DNA from: Thermococcus sp.
Lineage (GTDB): Archaea > Methanobacteriota_B > Thermococci > Thermococcales > Thermococcaceae
Direction: 5' to 3'
NCBI RefSeq assembly: GCF_026988555.1
Contig: NZ_JALSLB010000044.1
Span: 1-48,729, forward strand
DNA length: 48,729 nt
The notes under the pieces were generated by a model that was not told where the DNA came from, searched no databases, and saw only the letters and a list, made by a program, of their open reading frames with translations. Positions 40,138 to 48,729 of this stretch are shown here, one piece after another; position 1 is the first letter of the stretch; each line of letters begins with the position of its first letter. The translations under genes were made by a program, and so were the position numbers.

Positions 40138-40686
40138 ATGAGGATCGTCGTTGGATTGACGGGGGCCAGCGGTGCCATATACGGCGTCAGACTCGTGGAG
40201 ACACTTAGGTCTCTGGGGCACGATGTCATCACCATAGCCTCCGACGTCGGACTCAGGGTGATAGAGTACGAGCTTGGCATTGAGTTCCGGCCGGACTACG
40301 GGGAAATGGACCTCTTCGCCCCGGTAGCATCGGGTTCCAGCCCCTTCGACGCCATGGTGATAGCTCCCTGCTCCATGAAAACACTGGCAGCAATAGCAAA
40401 CGGCTACGCCGACAACCTGATAACCAGAACTGCGGACGTCGCCCTCAAAGAACGCCGGAAGCTTGTGCTGCTCGTCAGGGAAACTCCACTGAGTTTGGTT
40501 CACCTCCGGAACATGATGAAGGTCGCACAGGCCGGTGCAGTTGTTATGCCGGCATCTCCAGGATTTTACACAAAACCTAAAACATTGGAGGATATAACAA
40601 ACTTTATAATCGGTAAAATCCTAGATATCATTGGAGTTAAACATAACATATACCCACGGTGGGGGAGTGATGGTGTCCCAACTTGA
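40138..40686 (+). CDS. ubiX: UbiX-family flavin prenyltransferase
   Basis: A 182-residue enzyme that attaches a prenyl group to FMN to make the cofactor of UbiD-type decarboxylases. Hallmarks: [18 protein letters not shown] at the N-terminus, a Ser/Cys-containing [28 protein letters not shown], and [34 protein letters not shown]. No ribosome binding site is clear before ATG 40138; a very short leader is possible. It overlaps the following regulator gene by 17 bases. Confidence 0.95.
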   Translation: MRIVVGLTGASGAIYGVRLVETLRSLGHDVITIASDVGLRVIEYELGIEFRPDYGEMDLFAPVASGSSPFDAMVIAPCSMKTLAAIANGYADNLITRTADVALKERRKLVLLVRETPLSLVHLRNMMKVAQAGAVVMPASPGFYTKPKTLEDITNFIIGKILDIIGVKHNIYPRWGSDGVPT

Positions 40687-41155
40687 CGACCTTGATCGGG
40701 CTATACTAAGACTGCTCAAAGAGGACGCCCGATTGACCATATCCGATATAGCCGAGCACCTGCAAAGGCCCGAGTCAACCATACATTTCAGGATCAAGAA
40801 ACTCCAAGAACGGGGGGTTATAGATAAGTACACCATAATCCTTGGAAGGGATCTCTGGCCCAGGGACCTTGCCATCGTATATATCCAGACTGAAACCCCG
40901 ATAATAGAAGACTTCCTTGAGAAGTACGTTAACCACATCATGAAAACGCTCTCCCTTCTGCCAAACGTTCTCGCCGTCGCACGCAGTGGGAAGGACGGAT
41001 TGATTGCCCTAATAGGAGAGGGGGACCGCGAGAAGCTGGATCATTTTATAGATGACACGATAAGAGTGTTGCCGACCCTCAAGCGTGTTGAGGTGTTCTA
41101 CCTCGACGGGTTCACCAAGGGCAGGGATCTGGTAGGATTCTTGGTAGGTGTCTGA
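40670..41155 (+). CDS. Lrp/AsnC-type transcriptional regulator
   Basis: A 161-residue regulator. The helix-turn-helix is [54 protein letters not shown]; the C-terminal RAM-like ligand domain follows (AIVYIQTE ... [28 protein letters not shown]). ATG 40670 follows GGTGGGGG, with GTG 40667 and GTG 40673 possible. It overlaps ubiX and directly abuts the CYTH gene (TGAATG), so the three are one operon. Confidence 0.9.
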   Translation: MVSQLDDLDRAILRLLKEDARLTISDIAEHLQRPESTIHFRIKKLQERGVIDKYTIILGRDLWPRDLAIVYIQTETPIIEDFLEKYVNHIMKTLSLLPNVLAVARSGKDGLIALIGEGDREKLDHFIDDTIRVLPTLKRVEVFYLDGFTKGRDLVGFLVGV

Positions 41156-41656
41156 ATGGAGGTTGAGGTTAAATTCAGGGTAGACTTCAACAGTGTCATG
41201 AGAAGGATAGAGAGAATAGGCGCCGAGTTCGTTCATGAGGAGATCCAGGAGGACCTGTACTTTCTCCTTCCGTATCCCCAGCTTCTCCGTGTCCGCCGGA
41301 TATCAAATTTAGGTCGCTCTTTTCTGACGTATAAGCTCATCAAGGATCCAGGACAGAACGAGGAATTCGACGAGATTGAGGTGGAGGTCTCCGACTTCGA
41401 AACCACCGTTGAGATCCTCAGGAGACTGGGATACGAGGAGGACGTATGGGTTAAGAAATACCGCAGGGTCTATAGGCTTGGTGACGTAACCTTTGAGCTC
41501 AACCGTGTGGAGAACTTAGGGGACTTCCTTGACATTGAGGTCATTACCGAGGACGTCGCGGAGGCCAAGAGAAAGATATGGGAGACCGCTGAAATGCTCG
41601 GGCTCAGTAGAGCGGATGTGGAGCCGAGGCTGTACCAGGAGCTCATGAGGTTGTGA
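41156..41656 (+). CDS. CYTH-domain protein (CyaB class IV adenylate cyclase / triphosphatase type)
   Basis: A 166-residue CYTH tunnel protein. The N-terminal EVEVK (E2, E4, K6) is the ExExK signature, followed by basic and acidic residues of the tunnel (LLRVRRI, LTYKLIK, EEFDEIEVEV, YRRVYRL, TFELNRVENLGDFLDIEV). CYTH enzymes act on triphosphates: some make cAMP, many hydrolyse thiamin triphosphate or tripolyphosphate. Which applies is unknown. It is the third gene of the ubiX-Lrp-CYTH operon. Confidence 0.9.
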   Translation: MEVEVKFRVDFNSVMRRIERIGAEFVHEEIQEDLYFLLPYPQLLRVRRISNLGRSFLTYKLIKDPGQNEEFDEIEVEVSDFETTVEILRRLGYEEDVWVKKYRRVYRLGDVTFELNRVENLGDFLDIEVITEDVAEAKRKIWETAEMLGLSRADVEPRLYQELMRL

Positions 41657-41738
41657 GCATCGGTCCCCCGGTAACGGGCCGTTTGATCTTCTCTGGAGAT
41701 GCCAAAAGGTAGTAGGGGCGGACCCCGCGAAGCTAGGG

Positions 41739-42932
41739 TCACTTCGCGGTGGCCACGATCTTTATCACGTCGTTGAACTCCAGCCTGTAGTCGTCCCCAA
41801 CGCGCCTGTGTGTCTTTGCGTTTACGGCGTACAGGAAGGTTCGGCCGAGATCCGTATGGACCTTAAACGCCAGGTCCCTTGGCGTTGAACCTTCCGGGAG
41901 AAGGTGAACGTGAGGTAGGACGTTCCCAAACCCATCCGTCAGCTTGTGTTCATCCTCGACTGGATACACTGGAATAAGTTTGAGGAGCTCAAAGGTGGCC
42001 CTGTTTATAACGTTCTGGACGCCAGTGGAACCAAACCTCTCAAGAACCCTCTCCCGTATCAGTTCCAAGGCTTTCTCCTGCTTGGGACTCATGCTCTTAA
42101 GGATCTCAAAGTCGCCCGAGCCGGGGATGTAGTCTATGAAACCGGCCTTTGCCGCCTTCCTCAGGGTGAGCTCCGCGGCGGAACTGGTTGGAACCACTAT
42201 ATATCCCCTGCTCTTTCCCTTTTTTACGAGACGCTCTATCTGGGCGTCCGCGGCGGCATCGGCTTTGTTAGCGGCAATTATTATGGGCTTGTTGGTTCTC
42301 CTCAGCTCCCTGACGAAGGTCATTATGTCCTCATCGCTCCATTTCGTAGGATCATCCGGAAGTCCAACACTGTGAAGGGCCTCCCAGACGTCTTCCTCGT
42401 CCACACCTATTCCGGTGAGGTGGTCGGCTATCGCCTGTGCCAGCTTCAGGTGTTGAAGTTTTATCCTCTTCGAGAACTTGTCCCAGCCCCTCTTTAGTAT
42501 ACCGAATACCCAGAAGTTTATCTCCCGCTCAAGGAACTCTATATCTTCAACGGGGTCGTGGTGGTCGGTTGGGTTCCCCTCGACGTCCGTTTTGCCCGTT
42601 GCGTCGACAACGTGAATCAGGGCAGATGCCATTCTAAGGTCGTCGAGGAACTTGTTCCCCAGCCCCTTCCCCTCATGGGCCCCCGGCACGAGGCCGGCGA
42701 CGTCTATCATCTTTATCGGGATCATAGCCAGTTCCGACCGGTACTCGTAATTTTGCGGATCTGGTTTACAACCGAGTTCCTTGCAGGGGTGTCCTGTTAT
42801 TGCATAGGTAACCCCGACGTTGGCGTCTATGGTAGTGAACGGATAGTTGGCGATGTCAACATCAACTAGGGTTGCGGCCGAGAAGAAGGTCGATTTTCCA
42901 ACGTTCGGTTTTCCGACTACTCCTATCTCCAT
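41739..42932 (-). CDS. YchF/Obg-family GTPase with TGS domain
   Basis: A 397-residue P-loop NTPase. G1 is [17 protein letters not shown]3 [19 protein letters not shown], and G4 NKAD; a coiled-coil domain and the C-terminal TGS domain ([41 protein letters not shown]) follow. The conserved DANVGVTYA and [12 protein letters not shown] segments mark the archaeal branch, thought to work with the ribosome. ATG 42932 lies after GGTGAAATGG; ATG 42944 is less likely. Confidence 0.93.
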   Translation of the reverse strand: MEIGVVGKPNVGKSTFFSAATLVDVDIANYPFTTIDANVGVTYAITGHPCKELGCKPDPQNYEYRSELAMIPIKMIDVAGLVPGAHEGKGLGNKFLDDLRMASALIHVVDATGKTDVEGNPTDHHDPVEDIEFLEREINFWVFGILKRGWDKFSKRIKLQHLKLAQAIADHLTGIGVDEEDVWEALHSVGLPDDPTKWSDEDIMTFVRELRRTNKPIIIAANKADAAADAQIERLVKKGKSRGYIVVPTSSAAELTLRKAAKAGFIDYIPGSGDFEILKSMSPKQEKALELIRERVLERFGSTGVQNVINRATFELLKLIPVYPVEDEHKLTDGFGNVLPHVHLLPEGSTPRDLAFKVHTDLGRTFLYAVNAKTHRRVGDDYRLEFNDVIKIVATAK

Positions 42933-43029
42933 CCATTTCACCATCTCAATTTCAATGCTATGGTTTTAAGGGGTTGCGGTTTCCGAAAACTATAACTTCC
43001 CCTTCGCCCTAATTCTTTCGGTGGGTCTT

Positions 43030-43860
43030 ATGAGGATATACACCCTTGTCGAAGATTATTCGGGCTATGAGAGTCCCTTCCTTGCGCAGCATGGCATCAG
43101 CTTTCTTATCGAGGCCAGAGGAAGGCGGATACTCTTCGATACCGGCCAGAGCGCCGAACCCCTCCTTCACAACATGGAACTGCTCGAACTTGAACCCAGG
43201 AACGTGGACTACGTCTTTCTCTCCCACTGCCATTACGACCACACGGGGGGCCTGAAAGGAGTTCTGGAGAGCATCGGGAGGAGGGTACCGGTAATAGCAC
43301 ATCCCGATATCTTCCGTCCTCATTTCATCACAGAACCCTATCTAAGAAGCGTTGGGATTCCGTTCAGGAGGTCCGAGATCGAGGAGCTGGGCGAGCTCAT
43401 CCTCACCCCAGAACCCCTCGAGATTATCAACGGTACTATCTACTCTACCGGGGAAGTTCGGGAACGTGAGGGGTTTGAGGAGTCCGAGCTCACTGTTTAC
43501 ACCCTTCAGAACGGCAGGCTCGTACGGGACAGCCTTATGGACGATATGAGCCTGGTCATTAGGGGCCCCGACGGATTGGTGGTGGTCAGTGGATGCTCTC
43601 ACGCTGGGATAGTGAGCATAGTCAGGCACGCCATTAAGATGACGGGAGAACGGCACGTGAAAGCCGTCGTTGGTGGGTTCCACCTAATAAACGCTGGAAG
43701 AGCACGGATAGAGAGAACCGTGAAGGCTTTCCTGGAGATGGGTGTTGAACAGGTTTACACCGGCCACTGCACGGGCCTTCGGGCTGAGGCTGCGTTCATG
43801 GACGCCTACGGAAAGGGATTCCACAAGCTCCATTCCGGCATGGTCATTGACCTCGGGTGA
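43030..43860 (+). CDS. Metallo-beta-lactamase-fold hydrolase (MJ0301-like)
   Basis: A 276-residue protein with the metal motif SHCHYDHTGG and later ligands in SGCSHAG and TGHCTG. The overall pattern (YTLVEDYSG, GISFLIEARGRRILFDTG, LNSSP-type insert) is that of the archaeal MBL group named after 7,8-dihydropterin-6-methyl phosphate synthase-like proteins of the methanopterin pathway. Thermococcales do not make methanopterin as methanogens do, so the true reaction is uncertain. ATG 43030 follows GGTGGG. Confidence 0.85.
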   Translation: MRIYTLVEDYSGYESPFLAQHGISFLIEARGRRILFDTGQSAEPLLHNMELLELEPRNVDYVFLSHCHYDHTGGLKGVLESIGRRVPVIAHPDIFRPHFITEPYLRSVGIPFRRSEIEELGELILTPEPLEIINGTIYSTGEVREREGFEESELTVYTLQNGRLVRDSLMDDMSLVIRGPDGLVVVSGCSHAGIVSIVRHAIKMTGERHVKAVVGGFHLINAGRARIERTVKAFLEMGVEQVYTGHCTGLRAEAAFMDAYGKGFHKLHSGMVIDLG

Positions 43861-43865
43861 TCCCC

Positions 43866-44834
43866 ATGGAGAACCCCCCAATAACCATAATGGCCTATTC
43901 AAAGGACTCTTTCATGAGCAGGAAGGTGGCCGGCCCGGAATCCGCTCTCCAGTTCAAAGAATATCCTACAGTCTGGATAAACATAACCGGCTTCTCCGCC
44001 ATTCCAAAACTGGAAAAACTCCTCGACCTCAGGGGATTCCCATCGAGGCTCAGCTCCCGTCCCACGGCGCATCCCCGTGTCGTCATCTTCCCGGACTACG
44101 CTTTTATCCTAATCTACCAGGTGTACGAGACTCAGGGAGGTCTTAGAAGGGAGAAGACGGCACTTATCCTGAGGGACAACTTCGTTATTACAGTTCAGGA
44201 ACGTGAGGGGGACGTCTTCGATCCCGTGAGAGAGGGCATCCGTCAGGGGGAAGGACTCTTCCGTGAGCGCGGTTCGGACTACCTTCTTTTTGCCCTCCTG
44301 GAGGCTGTGATTGGGAATTACGTGCCGATAATTGAGAGGATAAGCTCCCAGATGGAGGAGCTCGAGGGACGGATTCTGGAGAAACCCGATGCGGGGCTCC
44401 TGCGCCGTATCCACGGCCTTCGGCGCGATATACTCTTCATGAGACGCACAATATTTCCCCTACTTGAGGCCTTCAGGAAGCTCCGGCTTGAGGGTGGCTC
44501 CTTCTTCCGCGGGGATGGTGCCAAGCTCATGGAGGAACTGCACGAGCACGTGGCCGAAGTTCTCGATATACTTGAGGGACAGAGGGAACTCGCCAACAGC
44601 CTGGTGGAGCTGTACTATTCCACGCTTTCGACGAAAACCAATGACATAATAAGGATACTGACGGTGATCTCTACGATCTTCATCCCGCTGACCTTCATAA
44701 CAGGAGTTTACGGCATGAACTTCGGGTACATGCCGGAGCTTCACTGGCACTACGGCTACCCAGCGGTTCTGCTTGGGATGCTCGGAATCAGTCTGACCAT
44801 GCTGGGCTACTTCAGGAATAAGGGGTGGATTTAG
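43866..44834 (+). CDS. corA: CorA-family Mg2+/Co2+ transporter
   Basis: A 322-residue CorA transporter. A long cytoplasmic N-terminal part (helical stalk to about residue 255) leads to two C-terminal membrane helices: [20 protein letters not shown] with the selectivity motif GMN, and [22 protein letters not shown] 43866 has GGGTGA upstream and follows the preceding stop by a few bases, so it may be transcribed with the MBL gene. Confidence 0.95.
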   Translation: MENPPITIMAYSKDSFMSRKVAGPESALQFKEYPTVWINITGFSAIPKLEKLLDLRGFPSRLSSRPTAHPRVVIFPDYAFILIYQVYETQGGLRREKTALILRDNFVITVQEREGDVFDPVREGIRQGEGLFRERGSDYLLFALLEAVIGNYVPIIERISSQMEELEGRILEKPDAGLLRRIHGLRRDILFMRRTIFPLLEAFRKLRLEGGSFFRGDGAKLMEELHEHVAEVLDILEGQRELANSLVELYYSTLSTKTNDIIRILTVISTIFIPLTFITGVYGMNFGYMPELHWHYGYPAVLLGMLGISLTMLGYFRNKGWI

Positions 44835-45529
44835 AAGTCCTCAATTCCCAGTGCAAGCCTCACAGCCCTCTCAGCTATTACGCCCATTGGATCCACAAGG
44901 GGCACCCTAAGGTCCCCGGGCTTCAGCACCAGACTGACCTCGGTGCAGCCTGCTATTATAGCTTCACTCCGCCTTTCCAGCCGTTTTGCAACGGTTAGAA
45001 TCAGCTCACGCCCCTTTGTAAGGTCACCGGCTTTGACACCGTCGTAGATGCCCTCCATAACCATCGCCTGATACTTCTTCGATGGAAGGGCTATTTGAAC
45101 GCCGTGCTTTAACAGCGCCCTGTGGTACACCAGTCCTTTCACGGTTCCGTCAGTAGCGAGCAGGCCAACCTTCCGGATGCCCATTTCTTTAACCCTCTCA
45201 GCAGTCTCCTCCACCATGCTGACGAGGGGGATGCCTATACCCCTCCGTACGGTCTCGGCAAAGAAGTGGGCGGTGTTGCACGGCATTATTATGAAGTCCG
45301 CTCCACATTCCTCGAGCTTCTTTGCAGCGGCCAGGAGCTCCGGTCGGGGATCCTCACCCCTACCGAGGATGAAGTCCGTCCTGTCAGGTATCTTTGAATC
45401 GTTGTAGATGAGCACTCGGGGATGATCCTGATCCCGCTTTGCGGGGGTTTTTTCTATTATTCTCCTGAACAGGTCTGCAGTCGCCAAGGGTCCCATACCA
45501 CCCAGGATACCAATCACGCGCTCGGGCAT
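44831..45529 (-). CDS. Aspartate racemase (Asp/Glu racemase family)
   Basis: A 232-residue PLP-independent racemase. Catalytic cysteine candidates are C84 (MPCNTAHFF) and C195 (AGCTEVSL), with [17 protein letters not shown] at the N-terminus. It interconverts L- and D-aspartate or a related amino acid. Its end overlaps corA convergently by four bases. Confidence 0.93.
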   Translation of the reverse strand: MPERVIGILGGMGPLATADLFRRIIEKTPAKRDQDHPRVLIYNDSKIPDRTDFILGRGEDPRPELLAAAKKLEECGADFIIMPCNTAHFFAETVRRGIGIPLVSMVEETAERVKEMGIRKVGLLATDGTVKGLVYHRALLKHGVQIALPSKKYQAMVMEGIYDGVKAGDLTKGRELILTVAKRLERRSEAIIAGCTEVSLVLKPGDLRVPLVDPMGVIAERAVRLALGIEDF

Positions 45530-45598
45530 GTCCGCACCTTCGGGTGAATGCTATTTAGAAAACACGTCCGTAGTATTTAACGGTTTGGGGGCAAACTC

Positions 45599-46162
45599 TT
45601 AGGTTCGAGCCCTCAGTTCGGTTCCCCTTTCAATAGTTATCATCATAAGGAGCAAAACAGAGGCGAAGTAAAGGAAGCTTGAAAAAACACGGAAACCAAG
45701 AACAAGGGCGACCACTCCTAAGAGTGCAAAACCGCTCGAAAGTGCAAGAGGTTCTGCTACCCCTTCTCCAGCAACTTCGGGGTGTAAATAGACTTTAGCC
45801 ATCATAACCGAGAGAAATAGAAGGGTACCTACACGGAAATATGAGACATCCCCTTTTATATCAACGATCAGGGAGGTAATGATGACGATCAAACCAAACG
45901 TGATATATGAGAACCTTTTACTACCGCTCCTCCTGAGAAACTTTTCTGGTATGGTCATAAAGATCAGCATCGCAAGGAACTCTAAAACCTCAAGATGGAT
46001 TCCTAGGAAAAGCTGGACGGTTGAGCTACTTAAAAAAGTGAGACCTGCAAGTAGGGCAGGATAAAAACCCCCTACAATCGAGTTTTTCCCCTTAAAAAAT
46101 CCAATGATCAGGATGACACCGAGTATCAAATCGGGGAGTTCATAGATAGCTGGACACTCCAT
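45599..46162 (-). CDS. Polytopic membrane protein, fourth gene of the KaiC-like operon
   Basis: A 187-residue protein with six or seven hydrophobic segments and few extramembrane residues except a positively charged loop (PEKFLRRSGSKRF). ATG 46162 overlaps the stop of the preceding gene by one base (TAATG) and has GAGGTGG five bases upstream. I recognise no family. Its transcription with the RecA-like proteins suggests a membrane sensor or anchor. Confidence 0.7.
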   Translation of the reverse strand: MECPAIYELPDLILGVILIIGFFKGKNSIVGGFYPALLAGLTFLSSSTVQLFLGIHLEVLEFLAMLIFMTIPEKFLRRSGSKRFSYITFGLIVIITSLIVDIKGDVSYFRVGTLLFLSVMMAKVYLHPEVAGEGVAEPLALSSGFALLGVVALVLGFRVFSSFLYFASVLLLMMITIERGTELRART

Positions 46163-46806
46163 TACAGCCACCTCGAGAGAATCCAATGTACCATCACCAC
46201 GGAATAGAGCCACATTAAAAGGGCCGAGAGGTACAGTAACATAATCCAGTAATGGGGGCACGTGGCTGATTTCTCTATTCCATAATATCTGACCCATGAA
46301 TGAAGGACTAGGATCCAGGATGCTAGGCGGAGCATGCATCTGCCAAGCGGCATGTTGATCCGGAGGGATAAGGGGATCTTTATCATCAGCATCATTAATA
46401 TTAAGGTTCCAACAACCAGAGTGCCCCAGACAAATCCTCTAAGTTGAGAAGCAGTGAACTGCGAATACAGGACAATGGAAGCACTGATGATCCCTGCCTG
46501 GAGCAGGGTCTCTCTATCCGCGAAAAGGTAGCCCATTCTGGAGAAAGGGAACACTAGCAGGGAAGCCCCGATAAAAGAGATGAGGACTGGAAGAAATATC
46601 CAAGGCCAGTATGGAGAGGTTATCCCTTTCACACTGGTTATTGAGCTCCCCATGATCAGTAGCACCGCGCCGGTTAACTGGGTAGCCTCAAGATACCTGC
46701 TATGGACGGTATAGACGTTAAGCTTATGAAAGAGACCGATAGTGTACGCTACCCCGCATGCCAAGATAGAGCCCATTAGAAGAATAATGAGTGAATACTC
46801 ATTCAA
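46162..46806 (-). CDS. Seven-helix membrane protein, third gene of the KaiC-like operon
   Basis: A 214-residue protein with about seven hydrophobic helices (SLIILLMGSILACGVAYTIGLF, LTGAVLLIMGSSI, IFLPVLISFIGASLLVF, AGIISASIVLYSQF, GFVWGTLVVGTLILMMLMI, LRLASWILVLHSW, MLLYLSALLMWLYSVVMVHWIL). TTG 46806 follows GGTGAG by four bases; GTG 46815 is an alternative without a site. It begins within the end of the preceding gene. No family recognised; the seven-helix layout is compatible with a receptor-like role, which is only an inference. Confidence 0.68.
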   Translation of the reverse strand: MNEYSLIILLMGSILACGVAYTIGLFHKLNVYTVHSRYLEATQLTGAVLLIMGSSITSVKGITSPYWPWIFLPVLISFIGASLLVFPFSRMGYLFADRETLLQAGIISASIVLYSQFTASQLRGFVWGTLVVGTLILMMLMIKIPLSLRINMPLGRCMLRLASWILVLHSWVRYYGIEKSATCPHYWIMLLYLSALLMWLYSVVMVHWILSRWL

Positions 46807-47401
46807 GGGGCTCACCTATATCCGCGTTCCCGTTTTTAACATCCAGTGTGTAAAATCCTGTGATATTGTTGGGTGATTTTTTAATCCTTATCCCCCGCTT
46901 TATATGAAATCCTTCCAGGACCTCGATGATATCAATCACATACGTCGAGAGCTCCTCAAACATTGCCAGGGTTCTGTCGTCAATGAGACGCTTGTCGATT
47001 ATCGTCACAAGCACAAAATCATGGGAGATTGCGATATCAGCGAGTTCTAGGAGGAAACGGTACACCGTGATCGGGGGGTGAAAAATAAGCAACGGTTGAA
47101 GGAAGAGCACTCCAATGAGCTGTTGATGAGGTAGTTCCTTCATAAGATGTGTTACTCTGAAGAGTTCTTGCGGCCCAAAATCCTTCCCGAGGGTTAAATA
47201 CTTGCTGTTTTCAAGCCCAGGCACCCTCTTGAGTTGCTTCTCTAGTCTGGATGTTACAAGGATGACTTTGCCGCCGCTGTTCTTCTTAAGTGCCTGTATA
47301 ACAATGCTTATTCCAAGGTCGCCGACGGTGGATATAAGGATGAGAGCACCGGGTTTAATATCGCCCAGCAGCTTGTCGAGTTTGGGGATGCCAAGTTTCA
47401 A
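46799..47401 (-). CDS. RecA/KaiC-like protein without a P-loop (pseudo-ATPase)
   Basis: A 200-residue protein aligned by eye with KaiC/RadA-type ATPases: it begins LGIPKLDKLLGDIKPGALILIS, the lead-in to Walker A, but continues TVGDLGISIVIQALK, lacking the GK-S/T that binds phosphate. Later strands (KVILVTS, LIGVLFLQP, FVLVTIID) keep the fold. It overlaps the intact ATPase gene by four bases. By analogy with DUF835-type proteins it may be a regulatory partner that dimerises with the active ATPase. Confidence 0.72.
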   Translation of the reverse strand: MKLGIPKLDKLLGDIKPGALILISTVGDLGISIVIQALKKNSGGKVILVTSRLEKQLKRVPGLENSKYLTLGKDFGPQELFRVTHLMKELPHQQLIGVLFLQPLLIFHPPITVYRFLLELADIAISHDFVLVTIIDKRLIDDRTLAMFEELSTYVIDIIEVLEGFHIKRGIRIKKSPNNITGFYTLDVKNGNADIGEPLE

Positions 47402-48108
47402 TACTCCTCCCCCATAAAAAGGGACTCGTTGTGATAAACCTCTACCCCCCTGTTTGTTATCCTATACGGCCGTATCTCCTCGTCAAAGGAGCTTCCTCTG
47501 AACTTGCTTATACCTATCCCTCGTAGAACCTTACCGCGCTCAACAAACTTGAAAAGCTCAATAACCCCATTCGCCAGATACTCTTCGACACCAACCTCGT
47601 CGCTCTCCATTGTCAAGATAATAGTTGCGTCGTTTGAGATGAGGGTGTTAACGAACAGTAGGAACGTCTTTCTGTAAGCGGCTTCGTTGTTAAGGATAAC
47701 CCGGACCATTGTTATCGGATCAATCACGATCCGTGTGTATCGCTCTTCTTTGAGGATGTCTTTTATGCCCGCTATAAGCTTATCAAAACTAATACCGAAC
47801 TCCATGTACCGAATATCTCCCAGTATGTTTGTCTTTGTCCCAGTTGGAGTCGCATCTATTATCTTAAGGTTGGGGTGTTCCACGTTAAACCCAAACTTAC
47901 CCATGTCAGTTTTTATGTGCGCCGCGGGTTCTTCCATGGTTATATACAGGGCTCCCTCTCCCTTTCTAACGCCCTCCATCAAAAAATGCATAGATAGGGT
48001 TGTCTTTCCCATACCCGGACCCCCTTTGACTAGGTATATTCTCCCAGGAATAAGGCCTCCGTGGAGCATTTTATCGAGTCCGGGCACCCCGATAGAAATC
48101 CGTCCCAT
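47398..48108 (-). CDS. KaiC/RadA-type ATPase, first gene of a four-gene operon
   Basis: A 236-residue single KaiC-like domain. Walker A is GGPGMGKTT (residues 29-37) after the usual IGVPGLDKMLHGGLIPGRIYLVKG; Walker B is TRIVIDPIT; EEP after Walker A gives the catalytic glutamates typical of the family (ALYITMEEP). Such ATPases act in archaellum control, circadian clocks and signalling. ATG 48108 (after GGTGGG) is chosen because a TATA box at 48141-48150 lies upstream, whereas ATG 48171 would precede that promoter. Confidence 0.88.
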   Translation of the reverse strand: MGRISIGVPGLDKMLHGGLIPGRIYLVKGGPGMGKTTLSMHFLMEGVRKGEGALYITMEEPAAHIKTDMGKFGFNVEHPNLKIIDATPTGTKTNILGDIRYMEFGISFDKLIAGIKDILKEERYTRIVIDPITMVRVILNNEAAYRKTFLLFVNTLISNDATIILTMESDEVGVEEYLANGVIELFKFVERGKVLRGIGISKFRGSSFDEEIRPYRITNRGVEVYHNESLFMGEEY

Positions 48109-48113
48109 ATTAT

Positions 48114-48150
48114 CCCACCGGTGGGGAATATACTTTGGATCTATATAAAG
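48114..48150 (-). promoter_or_regulatory. Promoter and palindrome of the KaiC-like operon
   Basis: The TATA box CTTTATATAG on the minus strand lies at 48141-48150. The perfect 12-base palindrome CCCACCGGTGGG (48114-48125) spans the expected transcript start and includes the ribosome binding site, so binding or hairpin formation there could control both steps. Confidence 0.6.
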
Positions 48151-48171
48151 ATTACCTGTTCTAATTTCCAT

Positions 48172-48294
48172 GGTTTTAGAATAATCTCAGACAATATCCC
48201 ACAGTTGAATTGATAATAATCACAATTTGTAAAGGGGGTGATACACGTGCCAACTCCCTGCCCCCTGACTGTAAAAGATGCAAAAAGTAAAAGC
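48172..48294. other. Intergenic stretch between the KaiC-like operon and the amylase gene
   Basis: An AT-rich 123-base stretch with no visible gene. The GTG-rich AAAGGGGGTGATACACGTG near 48231-48249 resembles a ribosome binding site on the plus strand but no long frame follows. Confidence 0.4.
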
Positions 48295-48729
48295 TCATTC
48301 TCCGTCTGTCTCCCTGATGAGAACCAGCACGCTCACCGGAGGGACGCTTATTCTCCCTTTAATGGAGCCTTCGACAGTGGGCCAGACCTCCTTCCAGGTT
48401 CCTGCCGGAAGTTTGATTGGAGTTGCGTTGTTTCCATTGTTCGCGATGACGAGCGCCTCGTTCCTGTGTCCCCTGAAAAACGCCAGGACCCCGCCTTTGG
48501 CCGTGTAAAACTCTATCTTGCTGCTGGTCAGTGCGGGAACGCTTTCCCTCAGTTTCGCCAGTTTCCGGTAGTGGTCGACCAGGCTCCAGTTGCACTTGTC
48601 CCACTGGAGGGGATACCGCTGCTCATCGTAGTGGTTCTTGTTTCCAAGGAAGCCACACTCGTCACCCTGGAACGTTACCGGCATTCCGGGGATGGTGTAG
48701 AGCAGTGTCGAGAGAAGCTTCAGCCGTTT
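48295..48729 (-). CDS. C-terminal part of a GH13 amylase-type enzyme (neopullulanase/cyclomaltodextrinase-like; partial)
   Basis: The reading frame is open to the window edge and gives 144 residues. It contains the end of the TIM barrel of a GH13 enzyme (LLYTIPGMPVTFQGDECGFLGNKNHYDEQRYPLQWDKCNWSLVDHYRKLAKLRE) with the usual GDE-x-G strand 8, and a C-terminal beta domain (VLAFFRGHRNEALVIANNG, LPAGTWKEVWP). Such enzymes hydrolyse cyclodextrins, pullulan or maltodextrins. The catalytic Asp/Glu lie upstream of the window. Confidence 0.9.
   Translation of the reverse strand, partial: KRLKLLSTLLYTIPGMPVTFQGDECGFLGNKNHYDEQRYPLQWDKCNWSLVDHYRKLAKLRESVPALTSSKIEFYTAKGGVLAFFRGHRNEALVIANNGNNATPIKLPAGTWKEVWPTVEGSIKGRISVPPVSVLVLIRETDGE

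Noticed and set aside
1-48729. CRISPR arrays, insertion sequences, rRNA
   Set aside because: No regularly spaced repeats, transposase motifs or rRNA-like sequence were seen on either strand.

Overview
The window looks like a chromosomal stretch of a hyperthermophilic euryarchaeon of the order Thermococcales, most likely Thermococcus. The evidence is a set of archaeal-type genes (SerK-type ADP-dependent serine kinase, DacZ diadenylate cyclase, pelota, an LSm protein followed by ribosomal protein L37e, archaeal-type GAPDH, Trm1, archaeal glycyl-tRNA synthetase), a 348-residue prolidase whose metal ligands fall at the same residue numbers as in the Pyrococcus furiosus enzyme, GGTG/GGAGGTG ribosome binding sites, TATA-box promoters and T-run terminators. 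No insertion sequence, CRISPR array or rRNA is visible. One tRNA gene (Val, TAC) is present.

Layout. 1-991: the 3' end of a PUA-domain gene, tRNA-Val, then about 700 bases without a convincing gene that carry palindromes, one of which recurs at 39.2 kb. 992-9000: ATPase and DUF763 gene, serK, a HAD phosphatase, an operon with a flavodiiron-like metallo-beta-lactamase protein, an M42 aminopeptidase and an AEC transporter. 9.0-14.0 kb: an ArsR-type regulator driving a membrane protein, a DUF4097 protein and two tandem MFS exporters. 14.0-18.8 kb: cobalamin adenosyltransferase, a large surface protein, an eIF2B-like protein and gap. 18.8-25.8 kb: an accessory-looking tract with an ABC exporter operon (secreted protein, frameshifted membrane protein, ATPase, permease), then DUF167/DUF402/glyS and a secreted protein of unknown family. 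26-34.6 kb: LSm-L37e, MATE exporter, a broken small membrane protein, trm1, a HAD protein, pepQ, pelA, and an AIR-synthase/PP-loop pair. 35-37.7 kb: feoA-feoB-feoC-like ferrous iron uptake operon with DtxR-like inverted repeats at its promoter. 37.8-45.5 kb: sugar nucleotidyltransferase, dacZ, ubiX-Lrp-CYTH operon, YchF-type GTPase, metallo-beta-lactamase protein, CorA, aspartate racemase. 45.6-48.1 kb: a tightly overlapping four-gene operon with an intact KaiC/RadA-type ATPase, a second RecA-like protein that has lost its P-loop, and two polytopic membrane proteins. 48.3 kb to the end: the C-terminus of a GH13 amylase-type enzyme.

The strongest candidates for undescribed biology are the KaiC-like ATPase / pseudo-ATPase / two-membrane-protein operon (45.6-48.1 kb), the ABC exporter operon with its own secreted protein (18.8-21.9 kb), the ArsR-DUF4097-MFS module (9.0-14.0 kb) and the AIR-synthase/PP-loop pair (32.8-34.6 kb). 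Several reading-frame breaks (about 20.95, 28.1, 28.36 and 29.76 kb), mostly at short homopolymers, mean that either sequence errors or real gene decay must be sorted out in the 20-30 kb part. All functions are read from sequence motifs and memory of the families; no database search was run.
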